Notes: generated by a model from the letters alone, not told the origin. Shown: positions 49,481 to 60,475, numbered from the stretch's first letter. The stretch is DNA of 64,000 nt from Bordetella sp. FB-8 (GCF_000382185.1 NZ_KB907784.1:1054001-1118000); one strand, 5' to 3'. Numbers and translations: made by a program.

Positions 49481-50719
49481 TCAGGCGAGCGACACCGACA
49501 CCGGCTCGTTGGCTTCGCAGGCTTGAAGCGCCCGGGCCAGGCGCTGCACGCCCAGCTTCAGCAGCGCCTGGTCGACCGTGACGAAGGACAGACGCATGGC
49601 GTGCAAGTCCGCATGCCTGGACGGATCGAGATAAAAACCCCTGCCCGGCACATAGACCACTTCCTTCTCGATGGCATGGGGCAAAAGGCGCGTGGCGTCG
49701 ATGTCGCCGGTCAGGCGCACCCAGAAGAACATGCCGCCTTCGGGTTTGACGTAGCTGACCCGATCTCCCAGGATGCCCGACAGCGCACTGTCAAGCGCCT
49801 CGCAACGGGCGCCGTAGGCGGCGCGGATGCGGGGCACGTGCTGGTGATAGCGGCCACCCGCGATGTACTGCGCGGCGATTTCCTGGATCCACACCGGGTT
49901 GGACATGTCGTCCGCCGCCTTGGCGCTGACGCAGCGGCGGCGGATCTGGGCCGGCGCGATCAGCCAGCCCACGCGCATGCCCGGCGCCATGGTCTTGGAC
50001 AGGGTGGACGTATAGGCCACCCACGGACGCGACTGGGCGTCGGCCAGGGCCATGATGGGCGGCACTTTCTCGCCGCTATAGCGCAGTTCGCCGTAGGGGT
50101 CGTCCTCGATCAGCAGAAAACGATGTTTGACCGCCAGCTGCAGCAATTTCAGGCGGCGCTCGCGGCTGACGGTGGCGCCGCCCGGGTTGGAGAACGAAGC
50201 CACCACCGAAACGATCTTGGGCTTGAGGCGCGCGGCCATCTCGTCGAGCGCATCGACGTCCACGCCGGCCGACGTGGCGGCCACGCCGTGCACCGCGGCG
50301 CCGGTATAGCGAAAGGCCTGGACCGTATTGGGAAAGGCCGGGTCCTCGACGATGACATTGTCGCCCCGCTGCAGCAGCACGCGCGACAGGAGCGCCATGC
50401 CATGCTGCGCTCCGCCCGTGACCATGATCTGGTCGGGCGCGCAGGCGATGCCGCGCTCGCCGCACAGCCCGATGAGCGCGGCCAGCAGGCTGGGCTGACC
50501 CTCGACATTGGCGTACTGCAGAAAGCCGCGCAGATTCGGCATGATCCGGTCGCAGGCTTCCTGCAGACCCTCGACATCGAAAAGCTCCGGCGCCGGATAG
50601 CCGCCCGCAAGCGATACCGTGCCGGGCCGCGATGCGTAGGGCGCCAGCGACCGGATGGGTGGGACGTAGATTTCCTTGAATGCATCGGCAAAGGCGTAAT
50701 GCGGCGCGGGAGCGGACAT
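49481..50719 (-). CDS. PLP-dependent aminotransferase (2-aminoadipate/valine-pyruvate type, class I/II)
   Basis: 412 residues from the ATG at 50719. Fold-type I: PLP-binding ASFSNPGG and SKTMAPGMRVGWL, with the Schiff-base Lys in STLSKTMAPG. SLAGGYPAPELFDVEGLQ at the start is typical of LysN/2-aminoadipate transaminases and of MocR-type enzymes without the HTH. Transfers amino groups in amino-acid metabolism; the substrate is unclear. Divergent from the yggS gene. The long minus-strand reading frame continuing upstream is a shadow of yggS and the polyphosphate gene. Confidence 0.92.
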   Translation of the reverse strand: MSAPAPHYAFADAFKEIYVPPIRSLAPYASRPGTVSLAGGYPAPELFDVEGLQEACDRIMPNLRGFLQYANVEGQPSLLAALIGLCGERGIACAPDQIMVTGGAQHGMALLSRVLLQRGDNVIVEDPAFPNTVQAFRYTGAAVHGVAATSAGVDVDALDEMAARLKPKIVSVVASFSNPGGATVSRERRLKLLQLAVKHRFLLIEDDPYGELRYSGEKVPPIMALADAQSRPWVAYTSTLSKTMAPGMRVGWLIAPAQIRRRCVSAKAADDMSNPVWIQEIAAQYIAGGRYHQHVPRIRAAYGARCEALDSALSGILGDRVSYVKPEGGMFFWVRLTGDIDATRLLPHAIEKEVVYVPGRGFYLDPSRHADLHAMRLSFVTVDQALLKLGVQRLARALQACEANEPVSVSLA

Positions 50720-50830
50720 GAGGATGGGCACGGTGGGATAAACGCGTAGGATAATGATCGCGTTCCCAATTACCCGCAACACCTCGCACGGCGGCGTTGC
50801 ACATCCGTTTTCCACACCCGCTTTCACGCC

Positions 50831-51565
50831 ATGACCGACGCCACGCTTTTGCCCTGCTCCGACGACACGCTGGCCGCGCGCCTGGCGGCCATCCGCGCGC
50901 GCATGGCCGCCGCCTGCGCGCGCGCCGGCCGGCCGGCCGACAGTGTGGCGCTGCTGCCTGTGAGCAAAACCTTCGGCGTCGATCTGATCCGCCAAGCGGC
51001 CGGCCTGGGCCTGACCCGCTTCGGCGAAAACAAGACCCAGGAAATCCGCCAGAAAGCCGATCCCTTGGCCGACCTGGGCCTGCAATGGGTGTTGATCGGC
51101 CACCTGCAGACCAACAAAGCCAAGGAAGCCGCGCGCGATGCGGCCGAAGTGCAATCGCTGGATCGCCTGGACCTGGCCCAGGCCCTGCAGCGGCGCCTGG
51201 ACCTGGAAGGCCGCGCCATCGACGTGCTGGTGCAGGTCAAGACCTCGTCCGAAGACAGCAAATCCGGCCTGCCGCCCGCCGATCTGGCCGGCTTCCTGCG
51301 CACCGTGGCGCGCGACTATCCGACCTTGCGCGTCAAGGGATTGATGACCCTGGCAGTCAACTCCGACGACCCGCACGCGGTGCGCGCCTGTTTTCGCCAG
51401 CTGCGCCAATTGCGCGACACGATGCGCGGCGCGGACATCGCCGGCATCGAACTGGACCGTCTCTCCATGGGCATGAGCGGCGATTTCGAACTGGCCATCG
51501 AAGAAGGATCGACCGAAGTCAGGATAGGCAGCGCCCTGTTCGGCGCGCGCCACTATCCCGCGTAG
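50831..51565 (+). CDS. yggS: YggS family pyridoxal-5'-phosphate homeostasis protein
   Basis: 244 residues. TIM-barrel PLP-binding fold with the Lys in LLPVSKTFGVDLIRQA, then FGENKTQEIRQK, IGHLQTNKAKEAA and the C-terminal LSMGMSGDFELAIEEGSTEV and RIGSALFG. It binds PLP and keeps the free cofactor pool in balance. Divergent from a PLP-dependent aminotransferase, a plausible functional link. The polyphosphate gene follows after 72 bp. Confidence 0.95.
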   Translation: MTDATLLPCSDDTLAARLAAIRARMAAACARAGRPADSVALLPVSKTFGVDLIRQAAGLGLTRFGENKTQEIRQKADPLADLGLQWVLIGHLQTNKAKEAARDAAEVQSLDRLDLAQALQRRLDLEGRAIDVLVQVKTSSEDSKSGLPPADLAGFLRTVARDYPTLRVKGLMTLAVNSDDPHAVRACFRQLRQLRDTMRGADIAGIELDRLSMGMSGDFELAIEEGSTEVRIGSALFGARHYPA

Positions 51566-51637
51566 GCCATCGCGCCCGCTTGCGCGCCAACGCGCAATCC
51601 CGCAACATCGCGCATCGCCACTACCAGGACGCAGGCC

Positions 51638-53110
51638 ATGTTCGAAGAAGCAGAAGCAGACCCAAGTCTGGCCAAAAAAATCTTCGATCGCCGGGAGCTG
51701 CGCCTGCGCACCGCGCTGCTGAACGCGCAATACAGTCTGCTGAGTCGCGCGGATCGGACGCTGCTCGTGGTCATCGCCGGCATCGCCGGCTCGGGCAAGG
51801 GCGACGCCGTCAATCTCATGAACGCATGGATGGATCCGCGCCACATCCACACCCTGGCCTTCGACACGCCCTCGCCGGCACAGTCGCAGTACCCGCCCTT
51901 TTGGCGCTACTGGAACGCGCTGACCGCGAAAGGCCGCATCGGCATCGTGTTCGGCTCCTGGTATGTGCCCTTGCTGAAAGAGGCCGCGCGCAAGCGCCCC
52001 GATGCCGACTTCATCGAACGGGAGGCCGAACGCATACGCCGCCTGGAGGCCACGCTCTCGGCCAACGGCGTGCAGATCGTCAAACTCTGGTATCACATGT
52101 CCGCGCAAGCCCAGTGCGCGCGCACCCAAGCCTTGCTGTCCAGCCCGGAGACCGCCTGGAAGGTAATGCCCGAGGACCTCAAGGTGCCCAAACAATTCGA
52201 GCGCCTGCGCAATGCCGGGCTGGCCGCGATCGAGCGCACCGACATGCCTGCCGCGCCCTGGACCGTCGTGCCCGCCGCCGACACGCCGCTGCGCCACCTG
52301 CGCACGGCGCAGATCCTGCTGGCGGCGCTGCGCCGCCAGCAGGCGCCTCGTCCCGCGCGCGCCCAAGCCGCGGCAGGCAAATCCACGCGGCGCATACGCG
52401 ATCGGCTGGGCGAAGTCGACTACGAGGCGCTGGTGGACAAGAACGATTACGAGATCGAGCTGGGCTTGCTGCAGGGCCGGCTGGCGCGGGCCACACGCTC
52501 GCCCAGATTCCATAAAGACCACTCCCTGGTGTTGGTCTTCGAGGGCCAGGACGCCGCGGGCAAAGGCGGCGCCATCCGGCGGGTCACCCATGCGCTGGAT
52601 GCGCGGCAGTTCGAGATCACACCCGTTTCGGCGCCCAACTCCGACGACCTGGCGCATCCCTACCTATGGCGGTTCTGGCGCCATGTACCCCGGCCCGGCC
52701 GCATCGCCATCTTCGACCGCAGCTGGTACGGCCGGGTGCTGGTCGAACGCGTGGAAGGCTACGCGGCGCCGAGCGACTGGCGCCGCGCCTATGGCGAGAT
52801 CAACGACTTCGAGGCGCAGCTGGCCGACAAGGGCGCAATCGTCTTGAAGTTCTGGCTGGCCGTGACGCAGGACGTGCAGCTCGCACGATTCAAGGAGCGC
52901 GAGCACTCGCCCTTCAAGAACTTCAAGATCACGCCCGACGACTGGCGCAACCGCAAGCGCTGGAACGACTACGCGCGGGCCGCCAACGAGATGCTGGCCC
53001 GCACCGACACCCCGGCTGCGCCCTGGAATTTGATATCGGCCAACGACAAGCGCTATGCTCGGCTGCAGGTATTGCGCCAAATCGTCCATGCGATAGAGAC
53101 GCGCCTTTAA
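51638..53110 (+). CDS. pap: Polyphosphate:AMP phosphotransferase (two-domain PPK2)
   Basis: 490 residues formed by two fused PPK2 domains. Domain 1 (about 10-235) has VVIAGIAGSGKGDAVNLMNA. Domain 2 (about 255-490) has the better-kept P-loop VFEGQDAAGKGGAIRR, the lid FDRSWYGRVLVERVEG, and KFKEREHSPFKNFKIT-type residues. Two-domain PPK2 proteins make ADP from AMP with polyphosphate as donor; the C-terminal domain is the active one. No ppk or ppx is adjacent. Start ATG at 51638 follows a weak AGGAC. Confidence 0.93.
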   Translation: MFEEAEADPSLAKKIFDRRELRLRTALLNAQYSLLSRADRTLLVVIAGIAGSGKGDAVNLMNAWMDPRHIHTLAFDTPSPAQSQYPPFWRYWNALTAKGRIGIVFGSWYVPLLKEAARKRPDADFIEREAERIRRLEATLSANGVQIVKLWYHMSAQAQCARTQALLSSPETAWKVMPEDLKVPKQFERLRNAGLAAIERTDMPAAPWTVVPAADTPLRHLRTAQILLAALRRQQAPRPARAQAAAGKSTRRIRDRLGEVDYEALVDKNDYEIELGLLQGRLARATRSPRFHKDHSLVLVFEGQDAAGKGGAIRRVTHALDARQFEITPVSAPNSDDLAHPYLWRFWRHVPRPGRIAIFDRSWYGRVLVERVEGYAAPSDWRRAYGEINDFEAQLADKGAIVLKFWLAVTQDVQLARFKEREHSPFKNFKITPDDWRNRKRWNDYARAANEMLARTDTPAAPWNLISANDKRYARLQVLRQIVHAIETRL

Positions 53111-53154
53111 TTTTTTAGCGCGGCAACCCGCCTTACCTTGCCCGGGAGTCCCTC

Positions 53155-53916
53155 ATCAAAACCCTAGGCATCCTCGCGGCCCTTGCCGAAGAAGTCAGCG
53201 CGCTGCTGCAAGAGATGGGTCCCAGCGCCCACACACAGCGCATCGGCATGCGTGACTATCATCAAGGCGTGCTGTACGGCCAGCCTTGCGTGATCGTGCT
53301 CACCCGGGTGGGCAAGGTGGCGGCGGCCACCACCACCGCCACACTGCTGCGCGAGTTCAATGTCGAGCGCGTGGTGTTCACCGGCGTGGCGGGCGGAATC
53401 GCCGAGAACGTGAAAGTAGGCGACGTGGTGATCGGCAGCGCGCTGGTACAGCACGACCTGGACGCGCGGCCGTTCTTTCCGCGTTTCGAGGTGCCGCTGC
53501 TGCACACCAGCCGCTTCGCCACGTCGGACGCGCTATCGGCGCTGCTGCTGCGCTGCGCCGCCGAGTTCCTGGCCGAACAACCCGCCGCGCCCGCCGCGCA
53601 CCTGGGCCTGATCGCCACCGGCGACCAGTTCCTCAACAGCACCGACGCCGTGGCGCAGCTGCGTAGCGCCGTGCCCGAAGCCCTGTGCGTGGAAATGGAA
53701 GGCGCGGCCGTGGCCCAGGTCTGCCACGAGTTCCGCGTGCCCTGCGCCGTGATGCGCACCGTCTCGGACCGGGCCGACGACGATTCGCACATCGACTTTC
53801 CCCTCTTCCTGCGTGAGGTCGCCAGCGTGTACTCGGCGGGCATCCTGCGCCGCTTCCTGGCCGCGCTGCCCAGACTGACCCAGGCCGAAGAATCCTTCGA
53901 TACCCCGCTGGCCTGA
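53155..53916 (+). CDS. mtnN: 5'-methylthioadenosine/S-adenosylhomocysteine nucleosidase with non-canonical (ATC) start
   Basis: Coding similarity begins at KTLGILAALAEEVSALLQEM, whose Glu pair (residues 12-13) corresponds to the catalytic Glu of the family. The codon at the expected start (53155) is ATC; the stretch back to the in-frame stop at 53116 holds no ATG, GTG or TTG. GGGAG lies about 8 bp before it, as a ribosome site should. The first canonical ATG (53215) would remove 20 residues and the catalytic Glu. The rest is intact: VEMEGAAVAQVC and the catalytic Asp in TVSDRADDDSHIDF. It splits MTA and SAH to adenine. Either an AUC start, a start-codon mutation, or a sequence error; 253 residues if ATC is used. 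Confidence 0.8.
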   Translation: MKTLGILAALAEEVSALLQEMGPSAHTQRIGMRDYHQGVLYGQPCVIVLTRVGKVAAATTTATLLREFNVERVVFTGVAGGIAENVKVGDVVIGSALVQHDLDARPFFPRFEVPLLHTSRFATSDALSALLLRCAAEFLAEQPAAPAAHLGLIATGDQFLNSTDAVAQLRSAVPEALCVEMEGAAVAQVCHEFRVPCAVMRTVSDRADDDSHIDFPLFLREVASVYSAGILRRFLAALPRLTQAEESFDTPLA

Positions 53917-53924
53917 ACACGCTG

Positions 53925-53954
53925 CCCATCCATGCGCCTCCCATCCATGCGCCT
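53925..53954 (+). repeat. Perfect 15-bp tandem duplication carrying the ung start codon
   Basis: CCCATCCATGCGCCT is present twice head to tail (53925-53939 and 53940-53954). Each copy contains an in-frame ATG (53932 and 53947), so the gene has two equivalent starts encoding MRLPSMRLFTDD. Confidence 0.95.
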
Positions 53955-54696
53955 CTTTACCGACGACGAAATTTCCAGCAATCGCCTGCGACCCGGCACC
54001 CTGGCCGCCGAAGCCGCGAACCTGCCTTCAGCCTGGCGCATCTGCCTGCAAGCGGCTGGCGCCGCGCTGGCGCTGCAAACCATCACCGCCTTCGTCGAAG
54101 GACGCCTGGCTGAAGGCGCGACGATCTATCCGTCGCACCCTTTCCGCGCCCTGCAGGCGCTGCTGCCGTCGCAGGTGCGCGTGGTGATCCTGGGACAGGA
54201 CCCCTATCACGGTCCCGGCCAGGCCCAGGGATTGGCCTTTTCCGTGCCCGACGCCTGTCCCACGCCGCGCAGCCTGCGCAATATTCAGAAGGAAATCGCC
54301 CGCGATACGCCGCAGGCGCGCATCGCCGGCAACGATCTGGCGCCCTGGACGGCCCAGGGCGTGCTGCTGCTGAACACGTCGCTTACCGTCGAGGACGGCC
54401 AGGCCGGCTCGCACTCCCGGCGCGGCTGGGAGGCTGTGACCGACGCACTGATGAACGCGGTCGCGGCCGAACCGCACCCCACGGTCTTCCTGCTGTGGGG
54501 CGGCCATGCCCAAGCCAAGCATGAACAGTTGCCCGCGGGGGGGCCGCGCCTGGTGCTCAAGGCCAATCATCCCTCGCCCCTGTCGGCCAGCCGGCCGCCT
54601 ATTCCCTTCCTGGGTTGCGGCCATTTCAGCCAAGTAAACGTCTGGCTGCAGGCCCAGGGGCTGCCGGCGATCGACTGGTCGACGGGAGCGCGGTAG
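53932..54696 (+). CDS. ung: Uracil-DNA glycosylase
   Basis: 254 residues from the first ATG, 249 from the second (53947), the two lying in a 15-bp duplication. Catalytic region VVILGQDPYHGPGQAQGLAF with the water-activating Asp, uracil-binding LLLNTSLTVEDGQAGSHS, and the Leu-intercalation loop NHPSPLSASRPP. Removes uracil from DNA to start base-excision repair. Follows the nucleosidase by 15 bp. Confidence 0.97.
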   Translation: MRLPSMRLFTDDEISSNRLRPGTLAAEAANLPSAWRICLQAAGAALALQTITAFVEGRLAEGATIYPSHPFRALQALLPSQVRVVILGQDPYHGPGQAQGLAFSVPDACPTPRSLRNIQKEIARDTPQARIAGNDLAPWTAQGVLLLNTSLTVEDGQAGSHSRRGWEAVTDALMNAVAAEPHPTVFLLWGGHAQAKHEQLPAGGPRLVLKANHPSPLSASRPPIPFLGCGHFSQVNVWLQAQGLPAIDWSTGAR

Positions 54697-54846
54697 CGCC
54701 TGTCGACACCGTTCCGTCCCCCACCGGTTTTTACTCACGAAATCATGGGACGGAACACTAGGATTAACCACCTGTGCCGGCGAGTTGAGCTCCTGTAAAA
54801 TCGCGCCCATTCCCGGCGCTGCCCGGGACCGAACAGGAGAAGAAAC

Positions 54847-56478
54847 ATGAGGGAAAACAAGCCGTTGCGCGCTGCGCGACTGACTTCGCTCGCTGCCGCG
54901 GCAGTGGTATCCATAGCCGGCGTTTCGCTCGCGCACGCGTCCAGCATTCCGAACAAGACGCTGGTCTATTGCTCGGAAGGCAGCCCGGCCGGCTTTGACC
55001 CGGCCCAGTACACCACCGGCACGGACTTCACCGCCAACACGTTCACCGTCTACAACCGCCTGGTCGAATTCGAACGCGGCGGCACCAAGGTCGAGCCGGG
55101 TCTGGCCACCTCGTGGGACGTCTCGCCCGACGGCAAGACCTACACCTTCCACCTGCGCCACGGCGTGAAGTTCCAGACCACCGCGTTCTTCAAGCCCACG
55201 CGCGACTTCGACGCCGACGACGTGGTGTTCACGTTCGATCGCATGCTCGACCCGAACAACGCGTTCAACAAGGCCTATCCGGTTTCGTTCCCGTACTTCA
55301 CCGACATGGGCATGGACAAGCTGATCGCCAAGGTCGTCAAGGTCGATCCGTACACCGTCCAGTTCGTGCTGAACGAGCCGAACGCGCCGTTCATCCAGAA
55401 CATGGCGATGGAATTCGCCTCGATCCTCTCGGCCGAATACGCCGACCACCTGCTCAAAATCGGCAAGGCCTCGGACATCAACCAGTATCCGCTGGGCACA
55501 GGCCCCTTCATCTTCAAGAGCTACACCAAGGACGCCACGATCCGCTTTGACGGCAACCCCGACTACTGGAAGCCCGGCGCGGTCAAGCTGTCCAAGCTGA
55601 TCTTCTCGATCACGCCGGACGCCAATGTGCGCGTGCAAAAGCTCAAGGCCAACGAATGCCAGGTCATGGTCTATCCGCTCCCCGCGGACGTCGCACCGCT
55701 CAAGGCCGACCCGAAAATCGAGATGCTGTCCAAGCCGGGCTTCAATCTGGGCTACCTCTCGTACAACACCACGCACAAGCCGCTGGACAACGTCCAGGTG
55801 CGCGAGGCGCTGGACATGGCGATCAACAAGAAGGCGATCATCAAGGCGGTGTATCAAGGCGCGGGCCAGCTCGCGGCCAATCCGATGCCGCCGACGCAGT
55901 GGTCCTACGATCCGAATCTGAAGGGCAACCCGTACGATCCGGCCAAGGCCAAGGCGCTGCTGGCCAAGGCGGGCCTGCCCAACGGCTTCAATCTCACGCT
56001 CTGGGCCATGCCGGTACAGCGCCCGTACAACCCGAACGCGCGTCTGATGGCCGAGATGATCCAGTCCGACTGGGCCAAGATCGGCGTCAAGGCCAAGATC
56101 GTCTCGTATGAATGGGGCGAGTACATCAAGCGCGCCCACGCAGGCGAAGACGATTCCATGCTGATCGGCTGGACCGGCGACAACGGCGATCCGGACAACT
56201 GGCTGGGCACGCTGCTGGGCTGCGACGCCGTGAACGGCAGCAACTTCGGCAAGTGGTGCTACAAGCCTTTCGACGACCTGATCCAGAAGGGCCGCACCAC
56301 GGCCGACCCGGCGCAGCGCACCCAGATCTACACACAAGCGCAGCAGATCTTCGCGCAGCAGCTGCCCTACTCGCCGATCGCCAATTCGATCGTGTACCTG
56401 CCCATCAGCAAGAAAGTGGTCGGCATGCGCGTCGAATCGCTCGGCTACCTGCGCTTTGATGGCGTCAGCATGAAGTAA
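54847..56478 (+). CDS. dppA: Dipeptide ABC transporter, periplasmic binding protein
   Basis: 543 residues. AGGAGAAGAAAC precedes the ATG. The signal peptide ends near LAHASS. SBP_bac_5 fold with the family block KTLVYCSEGSPAGFDPAQYT, then NRLVEFERGGTKVEPGLA and HLRHGVKFQTTAFFKPTRDF, all close to E. coli DppA, so dipeptide (and possibly haem) uptake is likely. First gene of dppABCDF. A strong hairpin separates it from dppB, which should make it the most abundant product. Confidence 0.93.
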   Translation: MRENKPLRAARLTSLAAAAVVSIAGVSLAHASSIPNKTLVYCSEGSPAGFDPAQYTTGTDFTANTFTVYNRLVEFERGGTKVEPGLATSWDVSPDGKTYTFHLRHGVKFQTTAFFKPTRDFDADDVVFTFDRMLDPNNAFNKAYPVSFPYFTDMGMDKLIAKVVKVDPYTVQFVLNEPNAPFIQNMAMEFASILSAEYADHLLKIGKASDINQYPLGTGPFIFKSYTKDATIRFDGNPDYWKPGAVKLSKLIFSITPDANVRVQKLKANECQVMVYPLPADVAPLKADPKIEMLSKPGFNLGYLSYNTTHKPLDNVQVREALDMAINKKAIIKAVYQGAGQLAANPMPPTQWSYDPNLKGNPYDPAKAKALLAKAGLPNGFNLTLWAMPVQRPYNPNARLMAEMIQSDWAKIGVKAKIVSYEWGEYIKRAHAGEDDSMLIGWTGDNGDPDNWLGTLLGCDAVNGSNFGKWCYKPFDDLIQKGRTTADPAQRTQIYTQAQQIFAQQLPYSPIANSIVYLPISKKVVGMRVESLGYLRFDGVSMK

Positions 56479-56540
56479 TGCCGCGCGCGTAGTTCCTGCC
56501 GGCCGGTCGAGCGCCCGTCGCAAGACCCGCCGAGCCAGGT

Positions 56541-56573
56541 CCGGCGACCGAGGCCCTGCGCCTCGGTCGCCGG
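56541..56573 (+). terminator. Attenuating hairpin between dppA and dppB
   Basis: Perfect 14-bp stem CCGGCGACCGAGGC / GCCTCGGTCGCCGG with a 5-nt loop, followed by a T-rich stretch (TTATGTTTCATTGTCTTGTTTT). Such elements after binding-protein genes protect the upstream message and let only part of transcription continue into the permease genes. Confidence 0.8.
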
Positions 56574-56609
56574 TTATGTTTCATTGTCTTGTTTTAGGGG
56601 GAACAAAGC

Positions 56610-57623
<1,014 letters not shown>

Positions 57624-57631
57624 AGCGCGTC

Positions 57632-58483
57632 ATGAAAGAATTCTGGTCCAATTTCTCACGCAACAAGGGCGCCGTGGCCGCCGGCGCCGTGGTGCTGGCG
57701 TTGATCCTGGTGGCCGTCTTCGCGCCCTGGATCGTGCCGCACGATCCCATCCGCCAGTACCGCAGCGCCCTGCAGGCCCCGCCTGCCTGGCTCGAGGGCG
57801 GGCAGTGGCGATTCATCCTGGGCACCGACGAGGCCGGGCGCGACATCCTGTCGCGCCTGATGTACGGCGCGCGCCTGTCGCTGTGGATCGGCTGCGTCTC
57901 GGTCATGCTCGCGCTCATCCCCGGCGTCGTGCTCGGCCTGGTGGCCGCCTTCTTCCGCTGGGCCGACACGCCCATCATGCGGCTCATGGATGTGCTGATG
58001 GCGCTGCCCTCGCTGCTTCTGGCCGTGGCCATCGTCGCCATCATCGGCCCGGGCCTGGTCAACACCATGCTCGCCATCGCCACCGTCGCCCTGCCCGGCT
58101 ACGTGCGCCTGACGCGCGGCTCGGCCATGGGCGAGCTGCAAAAAGAGTACGTCACCGCCTCGCGCGTGGCCGGCGCCGGCACCTTGCGCCTGATGTTCTC
58201 GCAAGTGCTGCCCAACTGCGCCGCACCCCTGATCGTGCAGGCCACGCTGGGCTTTTCCTCGGCCATCCTGGATGCGGCCGCGCTGGGCTTCCTGGGCCTG
58301 GGCGTGCAGCCGCCGACAGCCGAATGGGGCACCATGCTCGCCTCGGCGCGCGACTACATCGACAGCGCATGGTGGATCGTCACCATGCCGGGTCTGGCCA
58401 TCCTGATCTCGGTGCTGGCGATCAACCTCCTGGGCGACGGGCTGCGCGACGCGCTCGATCCCAAGCTCAAGCGGATGACCTGA
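57632..58483 (+). CDS. dppC: Dipeptide ABC transporter permease DppC
   Basis: 283 residues from the ATG at 57632. N-terminal helix [19 protein letters not shown], then [20 protein letters not shown] (OppC/DppC signature). The EAA loop is [20 protein letters not shown], and [16 protein letters not shown] is near the end. About six helices. Ends 1 bp before dppD. Confidence 0.95.
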   Translation: MKEFWSNFSRNKGAVAAGAVVLALILVAVFAPWIVPHDPIRQYRSALQAPPAWLEGGQWRFILGTDEAGRDILSRLMYGARLSLWIGCVSVMLALIPGVVLGLVAAFFRWADTPIMRLMDVLMALPSLLLAVAIVAIIGPGLVNTMLAIATVALPGYVRLTRGSAMGELQKEYVTASRVAGAGTLRLMFSQVLPNCAAPLIVQATLGFSSAILDAAALGFLGLGVQPPTAEWGTMLASARDYIDSAWWIVTMPGLAILISVLAINLLGDGLRDALDPKLKRMT

Positions 58484-58484
58484 C

Positions 58485-59471
58485 ATGAAAAATGATTTGC
58501 TGACCCTGCGCAACCTGGCGGTGGACTTCAACGGCCTGCCCGCGGTGGAGGGAGTCGATCTCTCGGTAGCGCCGGGCGAGGTGCTGGGCATCGTGGGCGA
58601 ATCGGGCTCGGGCAAGAGCGTGACGATGATGGCGCTGATGGGCCTGATCGACGCACCGGGCAAGGTGAGCGCCGATTCGATCACCTTCGACGGGCGCGAC
58701 CTGCTCAACGCCACGGGCCGCGCGCGGCGCCGCATCGTGGGCAAGGACATCGCCATGGTGTTCCAGGACGCGCTCACCAGCCTGAACCCGAGCTACACCG
58801 TGGGCTATCAGATCAAGGAAGTGCTGCGCCTGCACGAGGGCCTGCGCGGAGCGGCTCTGCATGCGCGCACGCTCGAGCTGCTGGACCAGGTCGGGATACC
58901 CGATGCGAAGAACCGCATCGAGAACTTCCCGCACCAGATGTCCGGGGGCATGAACCAGCGCGTGATGATCGCCATGGCGGTGGCCTGCAACCCCAAGCTG
59001 CTGATCGCAGACGAGCCGACCACCGCGCTCGATGTCACGATCCAGGCGCAGATCATGGAACTGCTGATGCGCCTGCAAAAGGAACGCGGCATGGCGCTGG
59101 TGCTGATCTCGCACGACCTGGCGGTGGTCGCGGAGGTCGCGCAGCGCGTGGCCGTGATGTATGCGGGCCAGATCATCGAAACCAACCGCGTGCCCGACAT
59201 CTTCGCCGCGCCCCACCACCCCTACACCGAGGCGCTGCTGGCGGCCATCCCCGAGCACAACAAGGGGGCCCGGCGGCTATCGGCGCTGGCGGGCATGGTG
59301 CCGGGGCGCGACGACCGCCCCCCCGGCTGCCTGTTCGCCCCGCGCTGCACGTACCGCACCGGCGAATGCGATGCGGCGCGCCCGGCGCTGGAGTCCCTGC
59401 CGGGCTTCTCCGACGCCACCCTGGTGCGCTGCATCCATCCGCTCAACCCGACTCACGCAGGTGCCCAATGA
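58485..59471 (+). CDS. dppD: Dipeptide ABC transporter ATP-binding protein DppD
   Basis: 328 residues. Walker A GESGSGKS, signature [15 protein letters not shown], Walker [15 protein letters not shown], and the oligopeptide C-terminal extension with [15 protein letters not shown], whose Cys residues can hold an iron-sulfur cluster. MSGG-MNQ replaces the common LSGG-QRQ, as is normal in DppD. Overlaps dppF by four bases (ATGA). Confidence 0.95.
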   Translation: MKNDLLTLRNLAVDFNGLPAVEGVDLSVAPGEVLGIVGESGSGKSVTMMALMGLIDAPGKVSADSITFDGRDLLNATGRARRRIVGKDIAMVFQDALTSLNPSYTVGYQIKEVLRLHEGLRGAALHARTLELLDQVGIPDAKNRIENFPHQMSGGMNQRVMIAMAVACNPKLLIADEPTTALDVTIQAQIMELLMRLQKERGMALVLISHDLAVVAEVAQRVAVMYAGQIIETNRVPDIFAAPHHPYTEALLAAIPEHNKGARRLSALAGMVPGRDDRPPGCLFAPRCTYRTGECDAARPALESLPGFSDATLVRCIHPLNPTHAGAQ

Positions 59472-60475
59472 ACGCTCTCGCACAACAGGCGCCCCAGGAC
59501 GTCGACGGCCCGCAGACCGTCCTGCTGGCCCAGGACCTGACCAAGCACTACACCGTCAAGCTCGGCCTGGGCAAAACGGGCACCGTCAGGGCGTTGAACG
59601 GCGTTTCCTTTGCGCTCACGCGCGGACGCACGCTGGCCGTGGTCGGGGAGTCCGGCTGCGGCAAGTCCACGCTGGCGCGCCAGCTCACGCTGATCGAGCC
59701 GCCCACCGCCGGGCGCCTGACGGTCGACGGCCAGGACGCCGCGCACGCGGACAAGGCGCAGATCGCGGCCCTGCGCCGGCGCGTGCAGATGGTCTTCCAG
59801 AATCCGTACGCCTCGCTCAACCCGCGCAAGACCGTCGCCCAGACCCTGGGCGAGCCCTTGGCGATCAACACGCCGCTCACAGCCAGCGAGCGCGCCGAGC
59901 GCATCGCGCACATGATGAAGATCGTAGGCCTGCGTCCCGAACACGCCCGGCGCTATCCGCACATGTTCTCCGGCGGGCAGCGCCAGCGCGTGGCGATCGC
60001 CCGCGCCATGATCCTCGACCCGCAGATCGTGGTGGCCGACGAACCGGTCTCGGCGCTGGACGTCTCGATCCAGGCACAGATCCTGAACCTGTTCATGGAC
60101 CTGCAGGAGCAGTTCCGCACCAGCTACGTCTTCATTTCGCACAACCTGGCCGTGGTCGAGCACGTGGCCGACGACGTGATGGTCATGTACCTGGGCGCCA
60201 TCGCCGAGCTGGGCGAGAAAAACGCCGTCATCGAGCGCCCGCGCCACCCCTATACCCGCGCCCTGCTCTCGGCCACCCCGGCCATCTTCGAGGCCGACCG
60301 GCACGTCAAGATCAAGCTCGAGGGCGAGCTGCCCTCCCCGCTCAATCCGCCGCCGGGCTGCACCTTCCACCAGCGCTGCCCCTATGCGGCCGAGCGTTGC
60401 CGCAGTGAGGTTCCGCATCTGCGGCCCGTGGACGGCAGGCAGGTCGCATGCCACCGCGCGGAAGAGCTCGCCTAG
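59468..60475 (+). CDS. dppF: Dipeptide ABC transporter ATP-binding protein DppF
   Basis: 335 residues from the ATG at 59468, overlapping the dppD stop. Walker [28 protein letters not shown] (Q-loop), signature [15 protein letters not shown], Walker [16 protein letters not shown], and the extension [14 protein letters not shown]. Forms the ATPase heterodimer with DppD. Last gene of the operon. Confidence 0.95.
   Translation: MNALAQQAPQDVDGPQTVLLAQDLTKHYTVKLGLGKTGTVRALNGVSFALTRGRTLAVVGESGCGKSTLARQLTLIEPPTAGRLTVDGQDAAHADKAQIAALRRRVQMVFQNPYASLNPRKTVAQTLGEPLAINTPLTASERAERIAHMMKIVGLRPEHARRYPHMFSGGQRQRVAIARAMILDPQIVVADEPVSALDVSIQAQILNLFMDLQEQFRTSYVFISHNLAVVEHVADDVMVMYLGAIAELGEKNAVIERPRHPYTRALLSATPAIFEADRHVKIKLEGELPSPLNPPPGCTFHQRCPYAAERCRSEVPHLRPVDGRQVACHRAEELA

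Noticed and set aside
50720..52657. Extension of the aminotransferase frame to over 1000 codons
   Set aside because: The upstream part is antisense to yggS and the polyphosphate gene; family similarity begins only at the ATG at 50719.
54028..56523. 831-codon open frame on the minus strand opposite ung and dppA
   Set aside because: Shadow of two well-identified genes; no ribosome site and no recognisable domain.
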